The notes beneath the pieces are model-generated. The model was not told where the DNA came from and made no database searches. It saw only the letters and a list, made by a program, of their open reading frames with translations. A program made the position numbers and the translations under genes. Shown one piece after another: positions 6,728 to 13,386 of a stretch of 14,635 nt of DNA. The stretch is from Candidatus Enterococcus ferrettii (GTDB lineage Bacteria; Bacillota; Bacilli; Lactobacillales; Enterococcaceae), in the NCBI RefSeq assembly GCF_017377655.1, contig NZ_JAFREL010000038.1, forward strand, positions 1 through 14,635, given 5' to 3'. Position 1 is the stretch's first letter; each line of letters begins with the position of its first letter.

Positions 6728-7954
6728 TTAACGAAGCAATGTGACGATATCTTTTTTCGCTGCATTTTTAGCTGGCAGCCAACTAAAGATAATCCCTACA
6801 ACAACTGACAAACCTGCTGCTAACAGTACCGTAAATAGATCAGGTTTGACTGACAATGGAGTAATCATACTGACTAAAACTCCAAATAACATGCCAAACA
6901 GATAGCCGATGGTACCTCCTAGCAAGGTCAACGTTACTCCTTCCAATAGAAATTGTTTCATGATATTTCCTTTCGTTGCTCCCATGGCACGACGAACGCC
7001 AATTTCTTTGGTTCGTTCTGAAACCGATATATAAATCATATTCATCACACCAATACCTGAGATAAACAATGAAATGCCACCAATTACAGAAATCAATAAG
7101 GTAATACTGGTCAATAAAGTTCGCAGCGTGTCTACTTGGCTAGTCATGTCTTCTGTCGCATAATTACCAAAATCTCGCCAAACGCCTTGTTCCTTAAGCA
7201 TATTCTCCGCATTTTTTGAGACTTCTTCTGCATTGACAGTCTGCTTCATGTTGACTGAAATCATGTCGTGCTTTTCTGATTTAAAGAAGCGCTCGTAGCT
7301 GCTTTCGGGTATTTCAGCAGTTACGGAGGAATCTTGAGAAACCACAATCGGTCCTGGCTGACGCTCCGCCATAATTCCTACAACTTTAAATAAATGTCCA
7401 CCAATGCTAATAGATTTTCCAATGAGAGATTGAGGTTCTTTCTCGTTAATGGCTTTGGCAGTCACTTCATCAATAACCACTGCCCGATTTTCGTTAATAT
7501 GGTCGCTCTCTAGGATTGGACGGCCGTAAAGGACCGGTGTCCCTTCAGCTTTCAATAGTTTAAAACTATTTGTACGGCTGGTATTGCCGACATCCTTGAT
7601 AGGCTGTTCCGCATATTTTGTTCCGTTTTCCGTTTGGTCATAGTAATCTACGGATTCTACGCCGTCCAATGTTTCTAATCGACTCATGTCTTCCTGTGTG
7701 AAAGCATCTAAACCATTTTCGGTAAAATCCTCATTTTTGGGTGTGAAGGAATAACCAATACTGTTATCAAAAGAATCCAGTCCCAATAATTCAGAGGAAT
7801 ATTGCTCAAACGCACGACCAATAGAAAATACCGTAATAACCGCGGAGACTCCGATAATTAAGCCAATCATCGTCAGAAAGCTGCGACGCTTGTTCTTACC
7901 AATTGCTTTCAGGGAGGTTTTCCAGATTTCACTAATACGCAAAAGCTTCACCAT
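6728..7954 (-). CDS. MacB/FtsX-like ABC permease
   Basis: Membrane subunit of the tripartite exporter encoded at 6728-9439. The 408 residues show the MacB layout: a cytoplasmic lead with KAIGKNKRRSFLTMIG, membrane helix 1 (about 25-46), a large extracellular domain (about 47-275), then three helices (about 281-310, 337-363, 373-395). The motif SERTKEIGVRRAMGA (about 312-326) in the cytoplasmic loop is the family hallmark. MacB-type permeases act by mechanotransmission and move peptides or lipoproteins out of the outer face of the membrane; the substrate here is not shown. The start overlaps the end of the ATPase gene by 23 bp within a short tandem duplication, so translation is probably coupled. 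The single Met start is not fixed by a well-spaced ribosome binding site. Confidence 0.93.
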   Translation of the reverse strand: MVKLLRISEIWKTSLKAIGKNKRRSFLTMIGLIIGVSAVITVFSIGRAFEQYSSELLGLDSFDNSIGYSFTPKNEDFTENGLDAFTQEDMSRLETLDGVESVDYYDQTENGTKYAEQPIKDVGNTSRTNSFKLLKAEGTPVLYGRPILESDHINENRAVVIDEVTAKAINEKEPQSLIGKSISIGGHLFKVVGIMAERQPGPIVVSQDSSVTAEIPESSYERFFKSEKHDMISVNMKQTVNAEEVSKNAENMLKEQGVWRDFGNYATEDMTSQVDTLRTLLTSITLLISVIGGISLFISGIGVMNMIYISVSERTKEIGVRRAMGATKGNIMKQFLLEGVTLTLLGGTIGYLFGMLFGVLVSMITPLSVKPDLFTVLLAAGLSVVVGIIFSWLPAKNAAKKDIVTLLR

Positions 7955-8618
7955 CCTTCAAAAGCTCGCCATCCTTCACGGTAATAATTCGCTCACATTG
8001 TGCGGCCGCATCAGGATCATGGGTTACCATTAAAATCGTAACCTTTTCCTCTTCATTCAGATGTTTGAACAAATACATAATCTCGTCTGACGTTTTACTG
8101 TCCAGCGCTCCAGTTGGCTCATCAGCTACGATGAATTTAGGGTTCCCAACAATCGCGCGGGCGATCGCCACCCGCTGCTGTTGACCACCAGAAAGCTGTT
8201 TCGGTAATTTATTGTATTTATCGGCAATTCCTACTTTTTCAAGAGCTGCCATAACCAGTGGTTTGGTTTTTCGTTGTTTCATGCCGCCATAAAGCAAGGG
8301 TAAAGCGACATTTTCCATCACCGTATTGTTGTCAATTAGCTGAAACGCTTGGAATACAAAACCGACTGACTCATTGCGTAAGGCAGAAAGCTTTTCATCC
8401 TTAAAACGATAAGAATTTTCCTGATTAAAGCGATAAGTTCCTTCAAAATCACCATCCAAGAAACTAATTGTATTGATCAAGGTGGATTTTCCTGATCCGG
8501 AAGGACCCATGATTGCCACAAATTCTTGTTCATTGATGGTTAGAGAAATATCCTTTAACACATGAATTTTTTCCTGATCGACGATGTAATACTTATTAAT
8601 TCCGGTCATTTCGATCAT
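7932..8618 (-). CDS. MacB-family ABC transporter ATPase (LolD/YknY type)
   Basis: Energises the adaptor-permease exporter encoded on either side. The 228-residue stand-alone ATPase has Walker A GPSGSGKST (38-46), Q-loop VFQAFQL (about 88-94), signature LSGGQQQR (142-149), Walker B FIVADEPTGALD (162-173) and switch His H200 (VTHDPD). Length and motifs fit the LolD/MacB/YknY subfamily. Its ATG overlaps the adaptor stop as ATGA, a classic coupling arrangement, and its own ribosome binding site is weak. The final codons contain a near-perfect tandem 18/19-bp duplication (7940-7976) encoding KDGELL then KDGEAF. Confidence 0.95.
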   Translation of the reverse strand: MIEMTGINKYYIVDQEKIHVLKDISLTINEQEFVAIMGPSGSGKSTLINTISFLDGDFEGTYRFNQENSYRFKDEKLSALRNESVGFVFQAFQLIDNNTVMENVALPLLYGGMKQRKTKPLVMAALEKVGIADKYNKLPKQLSGGQQQRVAIARAIVGNPKFIVADEPTGALDSKTSDEIMYLFKHLNEEEKVTILMVTHDPDAAAQCERIITVKDGELLKDGEAFAY

Positions 8619-9439
8619 TCAGCGGTCACATCCATCCCATCACGAATGCCTTGAATATCTTTAATGATCTTTTCGTTTTCTTGCAGACCTTCTCTCATAA
8701 TGTAATAGCCATTGACTTTTTCAGCAATAATTTTTCGTTTTTCGGCTTTGCCTTTGTTAACGGTATAAACATAATGAGCGCCATCTTCTTCAGAAACACT
8801 TTGCTCTGGTAATCGGATCTCGTCTCTTGGGATTAAAATTTCCACTGAATACCCTACTGGAACCGGCTGATCAGAAACTGCAGTATAGTTGTAAGTCACA
8901 ATTCCATCCTGACTGTCCTCATCCGGTTCATTGTTCACTTCTGAGATATTCGTCACTCTTCCTTGAACGATTTGACCGTTACTTGTATATTGAATATCTA
9001 CAGGCTGCTCTAAATTGATTTTCGACCGATCGTATTCAGTTACGGTTCCCTTAATCGTTTGTTCCACACTTTTCAGTACCATAATTGGTTTTTGTGGGTC
9101 ATTCTTGGCATCTTCATCTAGTGAAGTGACTATTGAATCATGCTCCGCTCGGACAATTTCTCCCCAGCGATAAGTAATTAATGGAGTTCCTTTCGTTACA
9201 TGCTGTCCTTCTGCAACATGAATGGTTCGAACCGGTCCCTTTTCTTCATCGACAAAAACCGATTGTTTTTTGAGCGACTGAACTTGCCCCTTAAGTCTTA
9301 GAGGCTCCTGTTTTTTTGCCTCATAGAGCTCTACTGGTGTTCCTTCATCTTCTGCAGTTGCCTGAGAGCTTTGGTAAAATAGGAATCCAGCTACCGCAAC
9401 GACAGCTATTCCTAAACCAATTAAGATTTTTTTCTTCAT
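8615..9439 (-). CDS. Membrane-fusion/adaptor protein (YknX/MacA-like, hairpin-less)
   Basis: Extracytoplasmic adaptor of the tripartite exporter. The 274 residues begin with an N-terminal membrane anchor (about 6-22) after MKKK. A lipoyl-like pair of half-motifs follows (about 47-120, including VRTIHVAEGQHVTKG), then a beta-barrel-like part (about 121-200) and a membrane-proximal domain to the end. The two lipoyl halves are nearly contiguous: the long coiled-coil hairpin that MacA-type adaptors place between them is missing, which explains the short length. Loss of the hairpin is reasonable in a Gram-positive cell with no outer-membrane channel to reach. AAAGGAG lies about 7 nt before the ATG. 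It is the first gene of the operon and follows the direct-repeat promoter at 9499-9528. Confidence 0.88.
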   Translation of the reverse strand: MKKKILIGLGIAVVAVAGFLFYQSSQATAEDEGTPVELYEAKKQEPLRLKGQVQSLKKQSVFVDEEKGPVRTIHVAEGQHVTKGTPLITYRWGEIVRAEHDSIVTSLDEDAKNDPQKPIMVLKSVEQTIKGTVTEYDRSKINLEQPVDIQYTSNGQIVQGRVTNISEVNNEPDEDSQDGIVTYNYTAVSDQPVPVGYSVEILIPRDEIRLPEQSVSEEDGAHYVYTVNKGKAEKRKIIAEKVNGYYIMREGLQENEKIIKDIQGIRDGMDVTAE

Positions 9440-9464
9440 ACATTTACTCCTTTGAAATTATTTA

Positions 9465-9489
9465 ATCTGCTAGAATTCCATCTGCTAGA
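9465..9489. repeat. Tandem 10-bp direct repeat in the adaptor leader
   Basis: Two exact copies of ATCTGCTAGA (plus strand) at 9465-9474 and 9480-9489, with a 15-bp period. They lie between the predicted -10 (9499-9504) and the adaptor start codon, so they would be in the 5' untranslated region. They do not match the half-sites of the shared promoter motif. Purpose unknown. Confidence 0.6.
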
Positions 9490-9498
9490 TATGTTCCT

Positions 9499-9528
9499 AC
9501 TTTAAAAGACTAACCTTGATTGAACCTT
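9499..9528 (-). promoter_or_regulatory. Response-regulator-type promoter 2 (exporter operon)
   Basis: Minus strand: AAGGTTC (9528-9522), AATC, AAGGTTA (9517-9511), six bases, then -10 TAAAGT (9504-9499). The weak -10 and missing -35 imply dependence on an activator. With its flank it is nearly identical to promoter 3 upstream of the lipoprotein gene (21 of 22 bases across the two half-sites). Confidence 0.75.
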
Positions 9529-9658
9529 GAATAAACTTACTGATTTTGTTTTATTTGGCTAATAATTAGCGACATTTCATCAAAATCAATGATCCATCTA
9601 AAAATTTTCAGATAATTATGGCCTAACATCGTATCAGATACAAAGCCGTTTGCTTGAC

Positions 9659-9988
9659 TCAAGTTTTCAGTGTTTCACCACTATAGTATTGTCCAAGACT
9701 ATTGCCAGCCTGAACATTGCCTAAAGCATAGAGCGTCTGGGCGTAGCAGATGGCATTTCGATGATCTTCGGGAATATCTTTTAGTGCCTGCTCCTGCTGC
9801 TTCAGTTGCTTGGCAAGTGCCCCTCTTGAAATATGGATGGAAGGATCAATCAGCTTTGTGGATGAAGATGTCTGATCCGTGGCCTTCTTTTTCTCCAACC
9901 CCTTTGAAGCACAGCCACCAAAAATGGTCACCATCGTTACGACATAGATCATTAAGAAAATTAAACTACCTCTAATTTTTTTGTTCAT
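9659..9988 (-). CDS. Small putative lipoprotein, unknown function
   Basis: I do not recognise this 109-residue protein. It starts MNKKIRG, has a hydrophobic stretch (about 8-23) and a lipobox-like TIFGGC with C26, then a Ser/Thr/Lys-rich linker and a helical, Gln/Ala-rich C-terminal part (about 55-109). Position -3 of the lipobox is Phe where Leu/Val/Ile is usual, so lipidation is likely but not certain. I chose ATG 9988 over the in-frame ATG at 10006 because AAAGG lies 10 nt upstream of it. It stands alone between the kinase and exporter operons, each with its own promoter. No clear terminator follows its stop, so its transcript may run into the exporter operon. As an exported partner in a sensor/exporter cluster it could be a ligand binder or accessory factor; this is inference only. 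Confidence 0.72.
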   Translation of the reverse strand: MNKKIRGSLIFLMIYVVTMVTIFGGCASKGLEKKKATDQTSSSTKLIDPSIHISRGALAKQLKQQEQALKDIPEDHRNAICYAQTLYALGNVQAGNSLGQYYSGETLKT

Positions 9989-10028
9989 CTTCAAATTACC
10001 TTTCATTCAAATTTCTTGTTGCAGCTCC

Positions 10029-10058
10029 ATCCTACTAACCTAAGCTTGATTGAACCTT
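10029..10058 (-). promoter_or_regulatory. Response-regulator-type promoter 3 (lipoprotein gene)
   Basis: Minus strand: AAGGTTC (10058-10052), AATC, AAGCTTA (10047-10041), six bases, then -10 TAGGAT (10034-10029). It begins 10 bp after the U-run of the kinase terminator, so the lipoprotein gene is a separate, independently started unit. Confidence 0.72.
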
Positions 10059-10068
10059 GAATTTCCAT

Positions 10069-10114
10069 AAAAAAAGACTGTAGATCAAAAGCTACAGCCT
10101 TTTTCTACAGTCTT
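10069..10114 (-). terminator. Intrinsic terminator after the kinase gene
   Basis: Arms AAGACTGTAG (10074-10083, plus-strand coordinates) and CTACAGTCTT (10105-10114) are perfectly complementary, and on the minus strand the stem is followed by a run of seven U (10075-10069). The loop contains another copy of the CTGTAG core, which allows an alternative smaller hairpin. It begins a few bases past the kinase stop codon. Confidence 0.9.
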
Positions 10115-10119
10115 ATCAG

Positions 10120-11415
10120 TTATTCTCTTTTCAATATCAGATGAAGAACAAACTCAGTTTCTTCATTTACTTTGCTAGTGAGAGAAATCTTTCCATTTAG
10201 CTGTTCAACAATATTCTGCGCAATCGACAAGCCTAATCCATAACTACCCTCATATTTTTGCCGAACCTCATTCGTACGATAAAAACGCTCAAAGACTTTC
10301 GGTAAATCCTCTCCTGCAATTCCGGCGCCGGTATTTTTAAAACGAATGATGCATTTTCTTCCAGACTCTTCCATCTTCACTTCAAAGGTTCCGCCGTCAT
10401 TGGTATACTTACACGCATTATCAATAAAGATTTCAAACAATTGAATCAGCAATACTTCGTCTGTTTTCGCAGTAATATTGAATAGCTCCTGCTTAACTAT
10501 CACTTGTTTTGAATCAAATTTTTCTTGATAATTATTGAGTGCCTCCTCCAATAATCTATCCACTCGAACCTTCGTGAAATTTAGTGGTTCGAACATATTG
10601 TCCGTTTTAGCTATCGTCAACAATTTATTTATCAATCCGGTCATACGTTTTGTTCCCCGGGAAATATTGTCCAGCCACTTAATCTGTTCTTCGATAGTAT
10701 CTTCTTTACTGGAATACAGCACACCAACATTGGTAGAAATAATACTCAGAGGTGTTTTCAGTTCATGGGAAGCATTTGCGATAAACTGTTTCTGAGTATG
10801 CCAAGCTTCTTCCAACGGCTTCATCGCTCGATTGGCAAAATAAATGATTACTAAGTAGAAAAAGATCAGCAAACCAATTCCGACAATCAGCAAAGTCATC
10901 GCTAGATTTTTTAAACTTTTTTTCGAGTCAGTGACATCAAGGAAACGAATCAAATAGGTTTCATCTTCTTCCCCAATATTTTTATCCTCTTCATCGTAAT
11001 TTAAGCTGGCAATTGCTGGAGCTACCACATATTGCCAATCACGATTACCAAATCGGGTCACACCACCTTCTTGATTTTTCCAAGCAATTTTCGCAGCCTT
11101 GTTATAGTCTTTTTTAGAAAGCTTAATTGCAGAATCAATCATAATCGGCCTTCCAGCCTTGTCTACCAGCATGTTAAAATATACCCCTCCGCCAGGAACA
11201 ATTCGATCAATTTGGAGAGCTTCTTCTTCACTGTCGTCAAAATGAACCTTACCGCCAGTAATTTTTAATTCCTCTGCTTGATTTAGCTTCTCAAAGTTGT
11301 CCGATTGAACTCTTAAATAGGTGGTTAGAAAGATAGCTAAAAACGCCACAATCAAGATAACTGTCACAAAACCGGTAGTCATCGCAATTAATCGGCGTCT
11401 AAATTTTTTAATCAC
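10120..11415 (-). CDS. Sensor histidine kinase (OmpR-partner class)
   Basis: Membrane sensor that should phosphorylate the regulator encoded just upstream. The 431 residues contain membrane helix 1 (about 10-32), an extracellular domain (about 33-170), membrane helix 2 (about 171-194), then a DHp domain with phospho-acceptor H217 (ANASHELKTPLS). The catalytic domain has N-box N333 (FIDNACKYT), G1 NTGAGI (361-366), F-box FERFYR (375-380) and G2 GLGLS (393-397). G1 has Asn where Asp is commonest, a variant known in other kinases. The extracellular loop is long, unlike the short-loop BceS/GraS sensors, so it may bind its stimulus directly. There is no separate HAMP domain. The start is GTG at 11415, with GGAGG at 11429-11425; the gene overlaps the regulator by 8 bp. 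Confidence 0.94.
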   Translation of the reverse strand: MIKKFRRRLIAMTTGFVTVILIVAFLAIFLTTYLRVQSDNFEKLNQAEELKITGGKVHFDDSEEEALQIDRIVPGGGVYFNMLVDKAGRPIMIDSAIKLSKKDYNKAAKIAWKNQEGGVTRFGNRDWQYVVAPAIASLNYDEEDKNIGEEDETYLIRFLDVTDSKKSLKNLAMTLLIVGIGLLIFFYLVIIYFANRAMKPLEEAWHTQKQFIANASHELKTPLSIISTNVGVLYSSKEDTIEEQIKWLDNISRGTKRMTGLINKLLTIAKTDNMFEPLNFTKVRVDRLLEEALNNYQEKFDSKQVIVKQELFNITAKTDEVLLIQLFEIFIDNACKYTNDGGTFEVKMEESGRKCIIRFKNTGAGIAGEDLPKVFERFYRTNEVRQKYEGSYGLGLSIAQNIVEQLNGKISLTSKVNEETEFVLHLILKRE

Positions 11416-12103
11416 TTTGTCGATCCTCCGAAAATTTCAACATATAACCTAAATTACGAATCACCTTAATTTGCGTACAGCTTTCTGCCTGCTTCATCTT
11501 TCTTCTTAAAAGTGAAATATGCATTTCTACATGGTTAGATTCAGCATCGGAATCATAGCCCCAGACCTTTTCAATAATTCTATCTTTAGAAGAAAGCTGC
11601 GGATAATTGTTCATCAAAAATTCCAAAATATTTGCTTCCTTCCTAGTCAGACTGATTTCCTGTGTTTCCGTTATCAGATTCAGAGTATAGGGATTTAATT
11701 CAAAATCTCCCAAAGCAAGGACACCACCTTCTTTGTATTCACTCTTCTTCCGACGCCATAGTGCTTTCAAACGTGCCAAAAGCTCTTGATAATGAAATGG
11801 TTTGCTCAAATAATCATCTGCCCCCAACTCTAGCCCTTCAACCTTATCTTCCAGCTCCCCTTTAGCCGTAAGCATCAGAATCGGGATGTCGACCCCTTCT
11901 TCCCGAGCCTCCTTTAAAATCGTTAATCCATCTTTTTTCGGCAACATAATATCTAAAATAGCCAGATCATATATTCCAGAAACTAAACAGTCTAACCCAT
12001 ACTCTCCTTCCTCGGCTATATCCACAGAATAACCGTTTTTCCGCAGAATTTGAGCGATTGCTTCAGCCAACATAATTTCATCTTCAACTAAAAGAAGTTT
12101 CAT
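11408..12103 (-). CDS. OmpR/PhoB-family response regulator
   Basis: DNA-binding regulator, 231 residues. The receiver domain (about 1-115) has acidic pocket E7/D8, phospho-acceptor D51 (LAILDIMLP), T79 and K101 (LSKPF). The C-terminal winged helix (about 130-225) has LTRKEANILEFL and the recognition region SNHVEMHISLLRRKM, then a closing hairpin with RNLGYML. Members of this family bind as head-to-tail dimers to direct repeats about 11 bp apart. That is the geometry of the five motifs found in this window, including one upstream of this gene (12145-12174), so positive autoregulation is likely. Ribosome binding site GGGAG lies about 8 nt before the ATG. The gene is co-transcribed with the kinase. 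Confidence 0.95.
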   Translation of the reverse strand: MKLLLVEDEIMLAEAIAQILRKNGYSVDIAEEGEYGLDCLVSGIYDLAILDIMLPKKDGLTILKEAREEGVDIPILMLTAKGELEDKVEGLELGADDYLSKPFHYQELLARLKALWRRKKSEYKEGGVLALGDFELNPYTLNLITETQEISLTRKEANILEFLMNNYPQLSSKDRIIEKVWGYDSDAESNHVEMHISLLRRKMKQAESCTQIKVIRNLGYMLKFSEDRQSD

Positions 12104-12144
12104 TAATTATTCTCCCTTATAAATATAGCTAGTGTTCTTACCTT

Positions 12145-12174
12145 ATTATAACGTATCAAACTAAAATGAACCTT
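12145..12174 (-). promoter_or_regulatory. Response-regulator-type promoter 4 (regulator-kinase operon)
   Basis: Minus strand: AAGGTTC (12174-12168), ATTT, a degenerate second half TAGTTTG (12163-12157), six bases, then a perfect -10 TATAAT (12150-12145). The consensus -10 with a weaker second half-site suits a promoter that keeps basal activity and is boosted by its own regulator. Confidence 0.72.
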
Positions 12175-12252
12175 GAATCAAAGCAACTTTTAACTACTAA
12201 AAAACGCTCGATAACTGTTTTTTTATTTATTACTCTTTTCTTTTATCAATTA

Positions 12253-12282
12253 AAGCTTCGCTAAAGGTTCGGCTCTTAGAAT
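12253..12282 (+). promoter_or_regulatory. Response-regulator-type promoter 5 (Asp-box protein gene)
   Basis: Plus strand: AAGCTTC (12253-12259), GCTA, AAGGTTC (12264-12270), six bases, then -10 TAGAAT (12277-12282). It is the only copy facing right and drives the divergent gene at 12316. The same spacing on the opposite strand supports the motif as a functional unit and not a chance run. Confidence 0.75.
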
Positions 12283-12315
12283 CAGAGTATAAATTATAGA
12301 AATGAGGTCATTGTC

Positions 12316-13287
12316 ATGAACAAAAAGAAATCTGATTATTCTTCAAAAGGACGCTCTGGTAAAAGCTGGGGCAGCCTCCTGCGAACGATTCCCTTTACAA
12401 TACGTGTAGTTATTCTAACTGTTTTGATTGGTTTATCACTAGTCTCCTATAATATCGGGAGAGCCGTTTCTGGAGCAAAAGCAGAGGCTGATCTGCATGC
12501 TTCAAATGAAAAACATCCGGTGACTTCTGAGGATGTAAAGGTACGTAGGAATAATGGAAAATGGGAATTTTCATCTGATGATGGCGTTTCTTGGACTCGC
12601 ACACCACCAGAAGATATTTATGAGGATAAAGACGGTCGACTGCGCTACAAGAATTCTCTATCCAAAACTGTCACTAACGATCCCGAGGACGATTTCTTCA
12701 AATTCCCTTTCGATGATAAAAACGGCAAAGGAATCGTGATGAAGCGAGAAGATGACAAATGGAAATTCTCTTCCGATGGCGGAAAAACTTGGACTGAAGA
12801 GGTACCTGAAGGCGTGGAGGTCGATAAAGAAGGAACACTAACATGGAAAAGCGAAGACGGAAATAAATTATCTGAATTTGACTCTGAAGAAAACAGCTGG
12901 AAGTACTCTGAGGACGGCGGGAAAACCTGGTCTGACCCATTAAAAGATGTCGAAGATTGGTTGAAAAATGGCTTCACGGTTCCAGTAGAAGGCGGAGTTT
13001 CCATGAAATTCCAAGACGGCAAAATTCTTTACTCCACTGATGGTGGGAAAACTTGGTCAGAAGAAGTACCTGAAGGTTTTTCAGATAAAGTGAAATCAGT
13101 TATCACAAAGCAAACTGAAGATGGCAAAACACTGTATTCAATCGATGGCGGCAAGACTTGGTCAGAAGAAAAACCAGAAGGCTTTGAAATTCCTAACATC
13201 GATAACATTCTAGATTCTATCCCGGATGAATTACTGCCGAAAGAAGGAAAAGACGATTTTAGTAAAGGCCCAGCAACTTCGGTCTAA
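12316..13287 (+). CDS. Membrane-anchored protein with five Asp-box repeats
   Basis: I do not recognise a named family. The 323 residues have a basic Ser/Lys-rich cytoplasmic N-terminus (1-25), one membrane helix (about 28-49) and an acidic extracellular region. That region carries five Asp-box motifs of form SxDxGxTW: 86-93, 152-159, 198-205, 240-247 and 275-282. Each is preceded by a K/S-W/L-x-[FY] strand, and most are followed by an acidic EEVPEG-like turn. Asp boxes usually sit in beta-hairpins of sialidase-type propellers, but no catalytic domain is seen, and the spacing shrinks toward the C-terminus (66, 46, 42, 35 residues). GAGG lies 8 nt before the ATG. The gene is divergent from the two-component genes and has the same promoter motif, so it probably belongs to their response as a surface binding or sensing protein. 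The reading frame stays open for 32 codons after its TAA. Confidence 0.85.
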   Translation: MNKKKSDYSSKGRSGKSWGSLLRTIPFTIRVVILTVLIGLSLVSYNIGRAVSGAKAEADLHASNEKHPVTSEDVKVRRNNGKWEFSSDDGVSWTRTPPEDIYEDKDGRLRYKNSLSKTVTNDPEDDFFKFPFDDKNGKGIVMKREDDKWKFSSDGGKTWTEEVPEGVEVDKEGTLTWKSEDGNKLSEFDSEENSWKYSEDGGKTWSDPLKDVEDWLKNGFTVPVEGGVSMKFQDGKILYSTDGGKTWSEEVPEGFSDKVKSVITKQTEDGKTLYSIDGGKTWSEEKPEGFEIPNIDNILDSIPDELLPKEGKDDFSKGPATSV

Positions 13288-13386
13288 CGAAAAAACAAAT
13301 ACCATTTACTATTTGATGACTGGTTAATCTTCCCCAATTCAACAGACTACGAACCATTATCTGATACGAATGCTTATATAAAATAG
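13288..13386 (+). other. In-frame open extension after the Asp-box gene stop
   Basis: Directly after the TAA at 13285-13287 the same frame continues for 32 sense codons (starting RKNKYHLLFDDWLIF, ending SDTNAYIK) to a TAG at 13384-13386. That TAG abuts the first base of the terminator stem. No ribosome binding site or start codon is seen inside it. It could be ordinary 3' UTR, the remains of a longer C-terminus cut by a nonsense change, or a read-through extension. Confidence 0.35.

Noticed and set aside
6577..6765. 62-codon minus-strand ORF overlapping the end of the MacB-like permease
   Set aside because: It runs through the terminator hairpin in a different frame from the small hydrophobic ORF and lacks a ribosome binding site; the 27-codon frame is better supported.
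9670..9975. 101-codon plus-strand ORF opposite the lipoprotein gene
   Set aside because: No ribosome binding site or promoter; the minus-strand frame has start signals, a signal-peptide-like N-terminus and a dedicated promoter.
12645..13022. 125-codon minus-strand ORF inside the Asp-box gene
   Set aside because: It is the reverse-complement shadow of the Ser/Asp/Gly-rich repeats; its Ser/Pro/Phe bias is what antisense of such repeats gives.
12571..13161. Asp-box DNA repeats as a possible CRISPR or non-coding repeat array
   Set aside because: The repeats are in frame, imperfect at third codon positions and unevenly spaced, so they are protein repeats.
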